Shown piece by piece: positions 1 to 10,150 of a stretch of DNA of 64,000 nt. The DNA is from CAVVST01 sp963750995 (lineage in GTDB: Bacteria; Acidobacteriota; Vicinamibacteria; Vicinamibacterales; UBA2999): the NCBI GenBank assembly GCA_963750995.1, contig CAVVST010000002.1, positions 806,001 to 870,000 of the forward strand. Direction: 5' to 3'. The first letter of the stretch is position 1. Every line of letters starts with the position of its first letter. A program made the translations under genes and the position numbers. Below the pieces are notes generated by a model, which saw only the letters and a list, made by a program, of their open reading frames with translations, had not been told where the DNA came from and did not search any database.

Positions 1-510
1 TTCTGACGGCCATTCTGACTGCCATTCGTTCCCAAGGCCTCATCCATTCGACTCGCGGCCTCAGCTTGAAACCCGGGCAGCACATGCGAATAGGTGTCGA
101 GGGTCAGCGAGATTTGCGAATGCCCTAGCGTCTCCATTACCACTCGCGGATGCACGCCTTGCGCGAGCAGCAGCGGCCGAGGTGTGACGAAGGTCGTGGA
201 GGCGCATCGAGGGTAAGCCGGCGGTCGTTAGCAGGTCGTTGAAGACCCTCCGGACGTTCCTCTCGTCGAGGGGGGTGCCGATGGTCGAGGTGAACACCAA
301 TCCCGACTCGACCCACTTCGAGCCCGCGAGGAGGCGTTCTTGAGCCTGCGCTTTGTGATGGCGCTTGAGAGTCTCGATGGCGAAGGCCGGTAGATTCACC
401 ACCCTCCGGCTGCGCTCACTCTTGGGCTCAACGAACGTCAACTTCTTCTCGCCCCGCTGAAGCGCTCTGCGGACGCGGAGGGTTGCTCGTCCATCGAACG
501 GAGTTAACAC
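1..510 (-). pseudogene. Tyrosine recombinase (phage-type integrase), C-terminal fragment
   Basis: The catalytic half of a tyrosine recombinase, which would integrate or excise a mobile element. The frame from 510 down reads through the motif LHDLRHTSAA, then loses frame near 180-185. The next frame continues with GVHPRVVMETLGHSQISL and DTYSHVLPGF, which carry the late His and catalytic Tyr region, and runs off the left edge. One base therefore breaks the gene. The N-terminal core-binding domain is absent upstream, where sequence from 511 onward does not continue the frame. A closely related fragment lies at 24883-25295, so both may come from the same class of integrative element. The family is certain; the target and partner element are unknown. 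Confidence 0.8.
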
Positions 511-639
511 TCGCCGGGGTGTTGGTGATCGTCGGTTGCGTCGTCGCGTGGCTACGGCTCTGAATAGCTTCGTTGTGCCCGAATCGGGCAGGTCCGATAG
601 AGCGTAACCGCGACCATCGGCGGCGTGCCGCGCAAAGCG

Positions 640-697
640 GAGCTATCTCCACGAACATTCTGGATTTTCGCGCGCGAGTTCTCGTCATTTGAGGCGG
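640..697 (+). repeat. Left terminal inverted repeat of the IS
   Basis: Begins GAGCTATCTCCACGAACATT and continues with a conserved GCGCGAGTT block and a GCGG end. It matches the reverse complement of 2222-2279 at most positions, and the end of the truncated copy at 22028. Confidence 0.75.
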
Positions 698-904
698 CAA
701 GGGGCCGCTTACGGGCAGCGACTCTGATCCCGGACACGGTTCTGCCCGTCCACTCGAGCGACGTGCGGTCCCCGGTTCTCCCGGCAGTCGCCTCCAGACG
801 CACGGGCCTGTAGGTCCCCGTGGTCAGACGGGCGGTCAGCACTCGGTCGTCAGGCGGCTGCTTCGACTGACGGGCACGTCTCGCAGGCCGCCGATCGGTT
901 CGCC

Positions 905-2144
905 TCAACGCGTGCCCGGCGCGCAGCGGCCGCGCGTGACGTCAGGTCTGCCGGTACTGCGTTCTCCGGTGCCAAAGTACATCTCGTCCGGCGTCTGTCC
1001 CCGAAACGCCGAATGCGGAAGCACGCGGTTGTGTTCGTCGACGTAGAACGTCACGAGTCGACGGACGGTGGTGACGCTGTCGAGCGAGTGGAGGAAGAGC
1101 CATTGATGTTTCAGGGAGCGCCACCACGCTTCGATCATGGAGTTCGAGAACTTCAGCTCCGTCAAGGCCAGCATCCGGCGCAGCACGCCCGTGGAGATGA
1201 GGGCGTCGACCTGGGCATTCACGTTCTCGACGCCCGCATCTGCCAACACGACTGGGGTGGTGTCTGAGGACGTCGCGCCTCGACTGGCGTCGAGCAACAC
1301 GGCCACGCTGTTGACCGGTGCGAATGTGTCGGCGACTCGCCACGCCAAGATCCGTCGCGAGAAGTTGTCGATCACGGCATGGAGATAGGCGCGGGTCCCG
1401 TCGAGCAGGCGGATGACGGTGGTGTCGATGTGCCACATCTCGTCGGCTCGCGTCGTTCGAAAGCCCACCTTCGGCTTGGCCGGGTGCACGCGGAGCCGGG
1501 GGCGGCGCCAGCCAAACTTCCGCACCAGGTGGTACCAGGTCGAGGGGGAAGCCCAAACCTTGCCGAGCCGCTGCGCAAGGACGGCGAGCGTGCCGGTCGG
1601 GACGTGCCGGTACTCGAGCGCGGTCACCATGTCCTTGATCGTCCGGACCTCGGGTGGCGGTCAGTCGATGGGGCGACGTGTGCGGACAGGACGACTGATC
1701 GTCAAGCGCACACGCGTGCTGCCGCCGTCGCCAGGCATGGAACCGACTCGGGGACAATCGCAGGAACCGCAGGAGCGCCCGCAACGGAACAAACGCACGG
1801 GCACGATCCACGGCTCGCAGGATCCTGATTTTGGCGCGTCCGTCGGGCAGACGCTCGTGCGTCAACGTGAATCCCGAGCTTCGAAGCAGGGCGAGCGCGA
1901 GCCGAAGGAGTGCCGTGAGCTTCCTCACGCGTCGCCGGAGTTCCAGGACTTCTTGCTGGAGTTCCGATGCCTTCAGGTCCGTCACGTCCAGGCTGACCAC
2001 GACCTTCGGTGCCTTGCCGAGCCACCCACGGGCCGTCGAGCGAGGGACCCCGAGATCCGTGGCGATGGCCACGTCCCCGGTGCCTTGGACGAGATCCCGA
2101 AGCCGGTGGTCGTAGCGCTGCTGAAGGCGCCCCGTGGTCGTCAT
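905..2144 (-). pseudogene. DDE (rve-domain) transposase of the IS, frameshifted
   Basis: The transposase that would cut and join the IS ends. The N-terminal part (about 165 residues, from ATG 2144) has a helix-turn-helix (DLGVPRSTARGWLG) and a coiled-coil-like stretch. The C-terminal part (1630 to 905) is the integrase core: first Asp in DEMWHIDTT, second Asp in VVLADAGVEN, Glu in FSNSMIEAWW. The two parts are out of frame by one base near 1650, where a run of three G on the plus strand looks one base too long. Without it the text reads LTATEVRTIKDMVT. The layout resembles IS3/IS481-type transposases. A programmed frameshift is possible but I see no canonical slippery heptamer, so error or decay is more likely. 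Confidence 0.75.
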
Positions 2145-2221
2145 GGGGATGATCATCGGCCGTTCGCTTAGCGCCGCTCAACTCCTCGAGGACATTGGGG
2201 CCGTCCGCTGACGTGAGACGG

Positions 2222-2279
2222 TCCGCCGCAGTGACGACAACTCGCGCCGGAAGGTGCAGAATGTCCGTGGACACAGCTC
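2222..2279 (-). repeat. Right terminal inverted repeat of the IS
   Basis: Read on the minus strand it begins GAGCTGTGTCCACGGACATT and shares the GGCGCGAGTT and GCGGCGG blocks with the left end. It marks the boundary with the IS6-type remnant that starts at 2281. Confidence 0.75.
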
Positions 2280-2280
2280 G

Positions 2281-2642
2281 GATCGCCACGCCGCCGCGCG
2301 GTTCTTTGGTCGGCTCCTCAAGCGCAGCGGGCGCCTGCCCGCCGCCTGGTCACCGATCGCCTCGGGAGCTACCGCGCCGCACACCGGGTCGTCATGCCGT
2401 CGGTCTTCCACGACACGACGCGCTACGCCAACAATCGCGCCGAGGTTTCACACCAGCCGACGCGCCGGCGGGAACACCACATGCGGCGCTTCAAATCGGT
2501 GGCGCAGGCCCAGCGGTTCCTCTCGATTCACGATGCCGTCCGCAATCTCTTCTCCCTGGGACGGCATCTGCTTCGCCCCCGCCATCATCGGCTCCTGCGT
2601 GATCGTGCCCTCGTGACGTGGACCGCCGTGACTGCAGCCTGA
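2281..2642 (+). pseudogene. IS6-family transposase, C-terminal fragment
   Basis: Remnant of an IS6/IS240-type transposase. After one frameshift near 2335 the text reads LVTDRLGSYRAAHRVVMPSV followed by HDTTRYANNRAEVSHQPTR and RFKSVAQAQRFLS, which are diagnostic IS6 blocks. The VTD aspartate is the second catalytic residue. The N-terminal half with the first catalytic Asp is missing, because the frame begins two bases after the right end of the neighbouring IS. It ends at a stop at 2640-2642. The element is non-functional. Confidence 0.8.
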
Positions 2643-2731
2643 CCGTCTGGCGCCGGGACACGGCGACTGAGGTATACGCCGGAGCGCGTTAACTTGATAG
2701 TGCCTGACCACCGGAGTGGTGCGGTTAGAGG

Positions 2732-3229
2732 TTAGGAGGGAGTCAGCCGATAAGGCTGGTCCCGCAACGCGCGGCTGAGCCGCGCGTGCCGTTGACGCCA
2801 CAGTTCGAAGCGCCGGGCAATCGCGTCGAGGATCCGGGCTTTGCGCGAGGACGGTTCGTGGACGGCGGCTTGGCTGAAGAAACCGGAGCCCAACTCCGCG
2901 TACCAGCGGATGTTGTGTCGCCGGCGCATCTGATCCTCGAAGAACCCCGCTAATAAGAGGCATTGCGTGCCTGCCAGTTCCATCATCAGGCTGTCGTGCA
3001 GCAGGGTAGTGTCGGACACAAAATGGTCGAAGACCTCGCTGAGATTCGCGGGAGCTGGCCATTCGGCGCCGGCCTGTGTCGAGACCTGAGCGTAGTGCGC
3101 CAGCACACTGGCGTTATACAACAGCTCTTCGCGATCGACGGTGGGCTCAGAGACGTCCCGAAGGCCAACGATGAAAAACTCCAGCGTCTGCCGATGGTCG
3201 GTCGCAAGCAGTTCCCCCAGTGGACCCAT
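2732..3229 (-). CDS. Hypothetical alpha-helical protein
   Basis: About 165 residues from ATG 3229, chosen because GGAGG sits five bases upstream (GGAGGCAGTCATG). The longer frame back to 3361 has no such site. The protein looks all-helical and acidic in its first half (segments LLYNASVLAHYAQVS, LLLAGFFEDQMRRRHNIRWY), with an Arg-rich C-terminal helix. No catalytic motif or signal peptide is seen. It sits on the same strand as groS-groL, 400 bp downstream of them. The AGFF/Y-x-GxGFF region recalls a family of conserved hypothetical proteins carried in proteobacterial and acidobacterial stress islands, but I cannot name it. Role unknown. Confidence 0.6.
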   Translation of the reverse strand: MGPLGELLATDHRQTLEFFIVGLRDVSEPTVDREELLYNASVLAHYAQVSTQAGAEWPAPANLSEVFDHFVSDTTLLHDSLMMELAGTQCLLLAGFFEDQMRRRHNIRWYAELGSGFFSQAAVHEPSSRKARILDAIARRFELWRQRHARLSRALRDQPYRLTPS

Positions 3230-3564
3230 GACTGCCTCCGGTGACACGAACAGGCCCTCCAGCGGGCAGCGACAATTCGTCAAACCAGTTCGCCAGGAAT
3301 ATCGGCGCAACGGGAAGGCCACATGAACGAGCCGGGCCTTGGAATGTTGAGCACCTCGCATATTCCATGGACCGCACAGCGCTGCCTGGTGGCAGGGGGC
3401 TCGCCGGAGGGGACTGCTCTCCGCCGCATTGCCTACAGGCTGGCCGAATGTGAGGACACCCTGACACTCAATCGGCCCATTGAGTACCTATTCATCACCG
3501 GGTGTTCACCGACGTTTCGTTCCGGTCAGGCTCGAGCCGCCGACTTCCCTGTACGCGCCGGTAC

Positions 3565-3598
3565 AAGAAAGGGACCGGGTCCGAAAGAACCCGGCCCG
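3565..3598 (-). terminator. Intrinsic terminator of groS-groL
   Basis: On the minus strand, 30 bases after the groL stop, CCGGGTTC-TTTC-GGACCCGG forms an 8-bp hairpin. It is extended by GGG/CCC with one bulged base and followed by TTTCTT. Stem, tetraloop and T-rich tail fit a Rho-independent terminator ending the chaperonin operon. Confidence 0.75.
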
Positions 3599-3627
3599 CG
3601 TGCTTCCACTTGCTTCGAACTCCGAAC

Positions 3628-5253
<1,626 letters not shown>

Positions 5254-5255
5254 GT

Positions 5256-5555
5256 CTACTTCCCCTTCGATTCGGTGACCGCGAGCACGTCGTCCTCGCG
5301 CATGATGAGGTATTCCTCACCGTCAATCTTGATGTCCTGGCCCGAGTACTTGCCAAACAGGATCGTGTCCCCATCCTTCACATCAAGCGGCTGGCGCGTG
5401 CCGTCCTCCTTGACCTTGCCGGCGCCCACGGCAAACACCTTGCCTTGCTGCGGCTTCTCTTTGGCCGTGTCGGGGATGATGATGCCGCCGACTCTCTGTT
5501 CGCCTTCCTCGAGGCGCTGAACGATGATGCGGTCGTGTAGCGGTCTGACTTTCAT
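5256..5555 (-). CDS. groS: Co-chaperonin GroES
   Basis: The 99-residue lid subunit of the GroEL chamber. It begins MKVRPLHDRIIVQRLEEGEQ, contains the mobile-loop region EQRVGGIIIPDTAKEKPQQG, and has the KYSGQDIKIDGEEYLIMRE roof segment. ATG 5555 is chosen because it begins the family N-terminus and a GGAG sits upstream; a longer frame to 5633 is leader sequence. It is co-transcribed with groL. A second, more divergent copy with a basic tail lies at 7657-8028. Confidence 0.97.
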   Translation of the reverse strand: MKVRPLHDRIIVQRLEEGEQRVGGIIIPDTAKEKPQQGKVFAVGAGKVKEDGTRQPLDVKDGDTILFGKYSGQDIKIDGEEYLIMREDDVLAVTESKGK

Positions 5556-5658
5556 ATGAGGCAACTCCAACTGTTTGGGAACGGCGCCGGGCCGCGAAGG
5601 CCCGATCCTTGGAAATTGATTGCAAGCGAGCACCAGTTCCGGGGACGCTGAGCCACTC

Positions 5659-5886
5659 CTAGACGAAGCGGGGCCCTGGCGGCGGCCCTGAATCTGCGGT
5701 GTCTGGGAGGACGCGCTCGGACACCGCCGTGATCCAGTGCAGCATCATGAGGATCGGAGGCACAAGACCAAAGCCGAGAATCAATGCCGCGCCGCCAAGA
5801 GATGTCACGTTGCCTACGAGGCCGACGAGCCCGGCGGCCAGAATCCACGTTGCCGCGACCGCGCCGTTCCTCTGTTGAAACTGCAT
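5659..5886 (-). CDS. Small two-helix membrane protein
   Basis: 75 residues from ATG 5886 (MQFQQRNGAVAATWILAAG). Two hydrophobic segments, about residues 9-31 and 34-52, predict an inner-membrane hairpin. The tail is short, polar and proline-rich (ADSGPPPGPRFV). It lies 103 bp upstream of groS on the same strand but is probably a separate unit. Similar short membrane proteins occur in acidobacterial genomes. Function unknown. Confidence 0.55.
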   Translation of the reverse strand: MQFQQRNGAVAATWILAAGLVGLVGNVTSLGGAALILGFGLVPPILMMLHWITAVSERVLPDTADSGPPPGPRFV

Positions 5887-6277
5887 GGACGGCACTCTAC
5901 GCCTCATCCGGGCCCAACGCTGTTCGGAAGTGCACATGCTGAACCGGGTCTGGCTGTGCTGCTTTGGACAGCGCGCTTCACCGCGAACGGTCACACTCAC
6001 CCATGATTTCGCGTTCCCGGCTGATGATGCGCGGAACTTCGCTGCCGCTTGGTCGCTGAGCTACTCGTGCCTGAAATCTTGAATCTCGGCGAATTCGAGC
6101 GCCTGTGGAAGGCGTTCGTGTGTGCAACGCGAAACCCGCATGGCCAACACCCCCCTACTCGACGGCTGAAATCCTGAATTCACCATTTCCGGAATCGTCG
6201 ACGAACGTTCCAAACAGTACATACGTGTGCGTCCCAAAACTGTCAGGATACAGTCTCTTATCAGTTTGAAGGATGCG

Positions 6278-6520
6278 ATGCCGAAATCTGGAGTGTCACG
6301 TGGCGCCCGTCGGAAACAGAGGCCGCCCGGACTCGCGGAATTGCCAGGCGCCCTCGAAGGCCAGATCGAGGAGATGTGTCGCGACCTTGCCGTGCAGGTG
6401 AAGCAGATGAGGCAACTGCAGGAGCAAGCGGACGAGTTGAGGACGGCGCTTCGCGAGTGGGCGTGCCCGGGCGGAGCGAATTCCCACGTGAGACCGACTA
6501 ATCGTGCAGGACAATGCTGA
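6278..6520 (+). CDS. Small coiled-coil protein, hypothetical
   Basis: 80 residues from ATG 6278 (MPKSGVSRGARRKQRPPGLA). A basic, proline-containing N-terminus is followed by one long amphipathic helix (LEGQIEEMCRDLAVQVKQMR, then QLQEQADELRTALREW) with heptad spacing, suggesting a dimeric coiled coil. No membrane or enzyme motif. It lies tail-to-tail with the Crp/Fnr frame at 6553. The helical core looks like real coding sequence, but the family is not recognised and the start could also be at 6227. Confidence 0.5.
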   Translation: MPKSGVSRGARRKQRPPGLAELPGALEGQIEEMCRDLAVQVKQMRQLQEQADELRTALREWACPGGANSHVRPTNRAGQC

Positions 6521-6552
6521 GGAGGGAGGTGTTGATCTTCAGGCCGCCGTTG

Positions 6553-7179
6553 TCACTCGATGAACCCGAGGTCCCTGAACTGGTTCATGAAGAAGTTGAC
6601 GCGCGATCGCGTCGTCCCGCTCATTTCAGCGAGCGTGTCCTGGGAAATCTTGGGTATCTTCCGCTCCGCACCAGCCTGATCACCGTACCGCGCCAGCAGC
6701 AGAAGGGTTCGCGCCAGCCGCTTCTCGCTGGAGTTGAAGAGGTGATCGACCAGATCCGCCTCGATACGGAGGTTCCTCGCCAGCATGTACGAGATGAACC
6801 GATCCGAGAACGTCGGCTCGTCGTGGAGCAGCCTGAGCATCGCTCCTTTCTCGATGACGAGGACGGTTGTCGGCATCGTCGCGGTGGCTGCCCGATCCGA
6901 ATCGATTGACCGGTCAGAGCGCCTTCCCCGAAGAAGTCGCCGGGTCCCAGCATCGCCACGACCGCTTCTTTGCCGGCGCGAGATAACACGGAGATCTTGA
7001 CTCCGCCCTTCTGAACGTACATGACGGTGTTGCTCGGTTTGGCCCTGCGAGAAGACGACCTTCCCTCTTGGGTACGTCGCAACGCGCCGTGCCGCACCTG
7101 CAGATTTGAGGAACGCCTGGGCGTCGAAGCCCGGGTGTGTCTGGCATGCCTTGACGGACCGTGCCTTCGCTTGTGACAT
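6553..7179 (-). pseudogene. Crp/Fnr-family transcription regulator, two compensating frameshifts
   Basis: About 208 residues. The cyclic-nucleotide-binding-like domain starts in one frame (YPRGKVVFSQG), switches near 7050 to another (SNTVMYVQKGGVKISVLSRA, GKEAVVAMLGPGDFFGEGAL), and returns near 6900 (TVLVIEKGAMLRLLHDEPTF). The C-terminal winged helix reads ISQDTLAEMSGTTRSRVNFF. Without the two indels the protein is full length. No Fnr-type Cys cluster is seen, so the ligand is unknown. It lies downstream of groS2 and the TPR frame on the same strand. Its C-terminal half is closely similar to 10794-11324. Confidence 0.8.
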
Positions 7180-7283
7180 CGTGAATCGGTCGAATTATCG
7201 GACGCGAATGCGCGACCCCGGGCGCGTCCGCGTGTGCGATAGAAGACTACGGCGCGTTGTGGCCTGGGCTGATCATTGCTGCC

Positions 7284-7632
7284 GTCGTCGGGGTGGATCT
7301 CCAGCCTCGCCCGCGCCAAGGTCTGACCTCGGACCGTCTCCGCCAGGAACGCGGGCATGAGTGCAGGACAGCCGGCGCACAGCCTCCATGCGGTCGCCTT
7401 GTCGAGGTTCCCCTGTTCCCCGAATGCTTTCTTGATCTGGAAGAGCAGCGTGGACGTACGCAGTTCGCAAGCCGCGAGGTCGTCGGGGGTGTGCCGTACA
7501 CAGCGCAAGGGTTACCGTAGCCGCCGCATCGTAGTCGCCGTTATAGAAGAATCGCTGCGCCTCTTGGAGCGTTGGAGAGCGAGCGATGTTGTCGGCAGCG
7601 CGTGGCGCCAATAGCGTCCTGTTCGCGTGCAA
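7284..7632 (-). pseudogene. Tetratricopeptide-type protein, truncated and frameshifted
   Basis: The frame begins with LQEAQRFFYNGDYDAAATVT, a TPR-like helix pair. It shifts near 7500 and continues as DDLAACELRTSTLLFQIKKA, CAGCPALMPAFLAETVRGQT and LARARLEIHPDD. I recognise this arrangement from acidobacterial TPR proteins that normally continue for well over 100 further residues. Here similarity stops at about 7284, so the C-terminal part is lost. It starts 24 bases after the groS2 stop, apparently in the same transcript, and precedes the Crp/Fnr frame. Confidence 0.6.
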
Positions 7633-7656
7633 CTGGACATGCTGCGGCCGACGCCG

Positions 7657-8028
7657 TTACTTCTTCGACTTCTTCGTCGTCGTCTTCTTCGTCTTCTTTT
7701 TGGTCTGGCCTTTGAGGACGGCCGGCTTCTGTTCGGTTTTGTCTTCGATGACGGCCAGCACCTCATCCTCTTTCAGGATGAGATACTCCTCGCCGTCGAG
7801 CTTGATCTCCTGGCCAGAATACTTGCCGAACAGGATCCGGTCGCCCGCTTTGACGTCGAGGGGGATCCGCTTGCCGTCGTCCTTCACTTTTCCATTGCCG
7901 GCGGCGATGACGGTGCCGTGCTGCGGCTTCTCCTTGGCCGTGTCCGGGATGATGATGCCGCCGATCTGCTGTTCGCCCTCCTCGAGGCGGTGGACAATGA
8001 TGCGGTCGTGCAGCGGTCTGACGTTCAT
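7657..8028 (-). CDS. groS: Second GroES with lysine-rich C-terminal tail
   Basis: 123 residues from ATG 8028 (MNVRPLHDRIIVHRLEEGEQ). Residues 1-96 are a complete GroES fold with the GGIIIPDTAKEKPQ mobile-loop region and KYSGQEIKLDGEEYLILKE. Residues 97-123 are an extra tail (VLKGQTKKKTKKTTTKKSKK), almost wholly Lys and Thr. GroES normally ends near residue 97, so the tail is an addition. No second groL is adjacent; the next genes are the TPR and Crp/Fnr frames. The tail may bind nucleic acid or anionic surfaces, or alter pairing with GroEL; that is inference. Confidence 0.9.
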   Translation of the reverse strand: MNVRPLHDRIIVHRLEEGEQQIGGIIIPDTAKEKPQHGTVIAAGNGKVKDDGKRIPLDVKAGDRILFGKYSGQEIKLDGEEYLILKEDEVLAVIEDKTEQKPAVLKGQTKKKTKKTTTKKSKK

Positions 8029-8124
8029 GCTCTGTTTTCCGTTCCTGGCATAAAAGGGGGAGCACCGCCGAATCACCGACGTGAATAGGCCTATGCGGCG
8101 GGTAGCGCTCGCCTCGAGCGACTG

Positions 8125-8439
8125 CTACTTATGTGTCACCTGTTGGCATAGGTCGTTATTCTCCACGATCACTGCCGGGGCTGAGAATCGGTCGGAGCTG
8201 GCCATGAGCTTCCTTGCGCGGGCCACCAGGCACTCCGGGTTGAGGTCTGCGACCTCACACCAGTGGTACAACATCGACGTTCCGGCTAGGAACTCACGCG
8301 CGCTCTCCGGACCCTCGGGCGATCCGGCAGGACTGGCGAGATCCCGGAAAGCCTGGTCGATGATGCGGACCGCGAGATGGCGGTACGGCGCTCCCTCCGC
8401 GCCGGAGGACGAAGGCTGTCGCCACGCCACGCCTCTCAT
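8125..8439 (-). CDS. Conserved hypothetical small soluble protein
   Basis: 104 residues. The core AVRIIDQAFRDLASPAGSPE, SAREFLAGTSMLYHWCEVAD and a final helix VARARKLM resemble small helical proteins found beside stress genes; I cannot assign a domain. The ATG at 8439 overlaps the stop of the upstream membrane protein in an ATGA, which implies translational coupling. The last ~25 residues are less conserved-looking. It lies upstream of groS2 on the same strand. Confidence 0.55.
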   Translation of the reverse strand: MRGVAWRQPSSSGAEGAPYRHLAVRIIDQAFRDLASPAGSPEGPESAREFLAGTSMLYHWCEVADLNPECLVARARKLMASSDRFSAPAVIVENNDLCQQVTHK

Positions 8440-8669
8440 CGCCGCGGCTCCGAGTTGTCAACGCGATATAGAACGTGGGCGACCGGCTGCATCGGCCAAG
8501 CGCTTCTCGTGGCCGCAACCGCAATCACGACGGCCGTGGCGGCGCTCAGCCAGATGAACGTCGCCGCAGAGGCCGCCGCTGGCACGAGGGCGACCCACGC
8601 GGCGAACGCCGCGGTGATCCAGACGACAAAGTACCGACCTTGATGTCTCCAAGTATTGGTGGTGATCAT
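8436..8669 (-). CDS. Small two-helix membrane protein
   Basis: 77 residues from ATG 8669, which has GAAGGA about seven bases upstream (an alternative GTG lies at 8684). Two hydrophobic segments, FVVWITAAFAAWVALVPAAA and ATFIWLSAATAVVIAVAAT, predict a membrane hairpin. The stop overlaps the start of the next gene by four bases (ATGA), so the two are probably co-translated. No known family. Confidence 0.5.
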   Translation of the reverse strand: MITTNTWRHQGRYFVVWITAAFAAWVALVPAAASAATFIWLSAATAVVIAVAATRSAWPMQPVAHVLYRVDNSEPRR

Positions 8670-8788
8670 AGAGGTGTCCTTCACGACTGGGCTCTCGCGT
8701 GTGACATCCCGACCTCGTCAGAACTCTCAAACGCAACTACGCCAAGACCCAGATGACTCCGAGTGTTACCGCGAACGGCCCGAGCGCA

Positions 8789-8998
8789 CTAGGACCGCAC
8801 GAATGCTCCGTCAGGGGTGCGAACCAGGAATCTGGCGTCGACGAGCGCACCCATCAGCGCATCGCACGCGGCACGATCCAGGCCCCACAGCCGCTGCGCT
8901 TGCGCCGGCGTCAGGCGAAGTCCGGGCATCTCGATGTATTCGCCCCGAATCCGCCGAAGCACGCTCTCAAGCGGCTGATCCTGTGCTGGCTTCGTCAA
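8789..8998 (-). CDS. Small conserved helix-turn-helix-like protein
   Basis: 69 residues, intact. The pattern EYIEMPGLRLTPAQAQRLWG, then DRAACDALMGALVDARFLVR with a TPDGAF end, is a small winged-helix-like family common beside stress and regulatory genes. It looks like one DNA-binding-type domain and nothing else. It starts in a four-base ATGA overlap with the tail of the Hsp20 reading frame, so it may belong to that operon. Function not established to my knowledge. Confidence 0.65.
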   Translation of the reverse strand: MTKPAQDQPLESVLRRIRGEYIEMPGLRLTPAQAQRLWGLDRAACDALMGALVDARFLVRTPDGAFVRS

Positions 8999-9201
8999 TG
9001 CTCCCCTGTGTTCCTGAAACGAGCTGTGACCGCCGGCAATGGATGGCGAGGCCGTTGTTTGGCGGCGGTTCGCTGCGCCGCCGATTCGATTCGGATCTGC
9101 AAGCGCCCACCTGTGACGCGGACAGAACGGCCGCTGCAGGTCGTGGGCCGTCGCCCGAGGCGGGGAGCCACCCCGCCTCGCTGCAAGTGCCTTGCGCGGG
9201 C

Positions 9202-9646
9202 TACTGCGACGGCGATCTTGATCTGCTTGGGTTTGGCTTCCTCGCGCATCGGCAGTCGGACCGTCAGCACGCCGGCCTTGTACTCGGCGCTGACCTTGCC
9301 AGCGTCGACCGTCGGCGGCAGCGCGAACGACCGCGCGAACGAGCCATAACTGCGCTCGATGCGATGGAAGTGCTCCTCCGTGACTTCGGTGTTGAGCTTC
9401 CTCTCGCCACGCAGCGTGAGCGTGTTGTCTTCAACGGTCACCTCGAACTCTGCCTCTTTCATGTCGGGCAGCTCAGCCTTTCAGCACGAGCTCATGCTGG
9501 CCTTTGCTGTAAATGTCGACCGCCGGCACCCACCCCGCGGGTGAGGTCTTCCTGAGGACGGACCGTAGAGGCCCTCGAGCATCCGGCTAATCCGCTCCTG
9601 CAGCGCGGCCCCCATCACGGGACGAATCCCAACGAACGATGGCCAT
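9202..9646 (-). pseudogene. Hsp20/alpha-crystallin small heat-shock protein, several frameshifts
   Basis: An ATP-independent holdase gene. ATG 9646 is preceded by GGAGAA and begins MAIVRWD. The frame then shifts near 9605 (AALQERISRMLEGLYGPSS), near 9545 (GWVPAVDIYSKGQHELVLK) and near 9480, where one extra G turns KAELPDM into a stop. The remaining domain, EAEFEVTVEDNTLTLRGERK to TVRLPMREEAKPKQIKIAVA, holds the alpha-crystallin core and the A-G-V-L-T motif. The frame runs on past the normal end to 8995. Three or more indels in 450 bp suggest decay or poor local assembly. Confidence 0.85.
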
Positions 9647-9930
9647 GATGATTCTCCACTCCTGCTACATGTAATGTCGCGGCGACACTCGTCCGTCGAT
9701 CTCGCGGAACCGGGATGGAGACACGCCGGCCGAGAGTGCCACGACGGGAAAGCTTTGGTGAGGGCTGTTGCTCAGGGTCGAGGCGGAATTCCCCGGCGGG
9801 GTGCGGCAGTGCTCAGGAAAGCGATGCGCTCGAAGTATACGCTCTTTCGACAAGCGAGGTTTGTTCATCGAGCTTCACTCGTTCCACGACTCGGCTGGCA
9901 TCGCTCGAACAATCACCAAATACGTGTCAA

Positions 9931-10010
9931 CCGGACTGGCAGACGCGCTAGCCCCGGGGAGCTAGTGGGGCCGCAAGGACATCGGGGTTCGAGTCCCACC
10001 TCCGGCACCA
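9931..10010 (+). pseudogene. tRNA-Leu-like fragment lacking the 5' acceptor strand
   Basis: Closely similar to the 3' three-quarters of the intact tRNA-Leu at 44788: it shares the D-arm segment TGGCAGACGCGCTAGC, a GAGCTAGT anticodon-arm half, the T-arm GGGGTTCGAGTCCC and a terminal CCA. The anticodon loop is one base too long (CCCCGGGG) and the 5' acceptor strand that would pair with CTCCGGC is absent. It is not a functional tRNA; most likely an integration footprint or decayed gene. A hairpin follows at 10020-10052. Confidence 0.6.
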
Positions 10011-10019
10011 CAAACACAA

Positions 10020-10052
10020 AACCCCTCAAATCTTCGGGAATCTGGGGGGGTT
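10020..10052. terminator. Stem-loop after the tRNA-Leu-like fragment
   Basis: AACCCCTCAAAT pairs imperfectly with ATCTGGGGGGTT across a short loop. There is no long T-run, so a terminator role is tentative. Confidence 0.35.
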
Positions 10053-10150
10053 CGCATTTCAAGCTGTGCCAGTCGCACAGATGTTTCACGAATGGCTGGA
10101 ACCCTACCGGCCGGCGGTGATTCTTCTCTCAGGGCCTCGTTGAGGGAACG

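Larger units (their letters stand above)
640..2279. mobile_element. Insertion sequence with ~57-bp terminal inverted repeats
   Basis: A roughly 1.64-kb element bounded by long imperfect inverted repeats at 640-697 and 2222-2279. Both ends read GAGCT(A/G)T(C/G)TCCACG(A/G)ACATTCTG going inward. It contains one minus-strand DDE transposase gene (905-2144), split by a single-base frameshift. A homologous left end and transposase 3' part recur at 22028-22525. Immediately outside the right end an IS6-type transposase starts mid-gene, suggesting this element landed in, or recombined with, that one. No target-site duplication is evident by eye. Confidence 0.75.

Noticed and set aside
905..2144. Programmed -1 frameshift in the IS transposase
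   Set aside because: No slippery A6G-type heptamer near the switch; the change looks like one extra base in a G run and lies inside the protein, not at an orfA/orfB overlap.
5556..5660. CIRCE-type HrcA operator before groS
   Set aside because: No TTAGCACTC/GAGTGCTAA inverted repeat is present.
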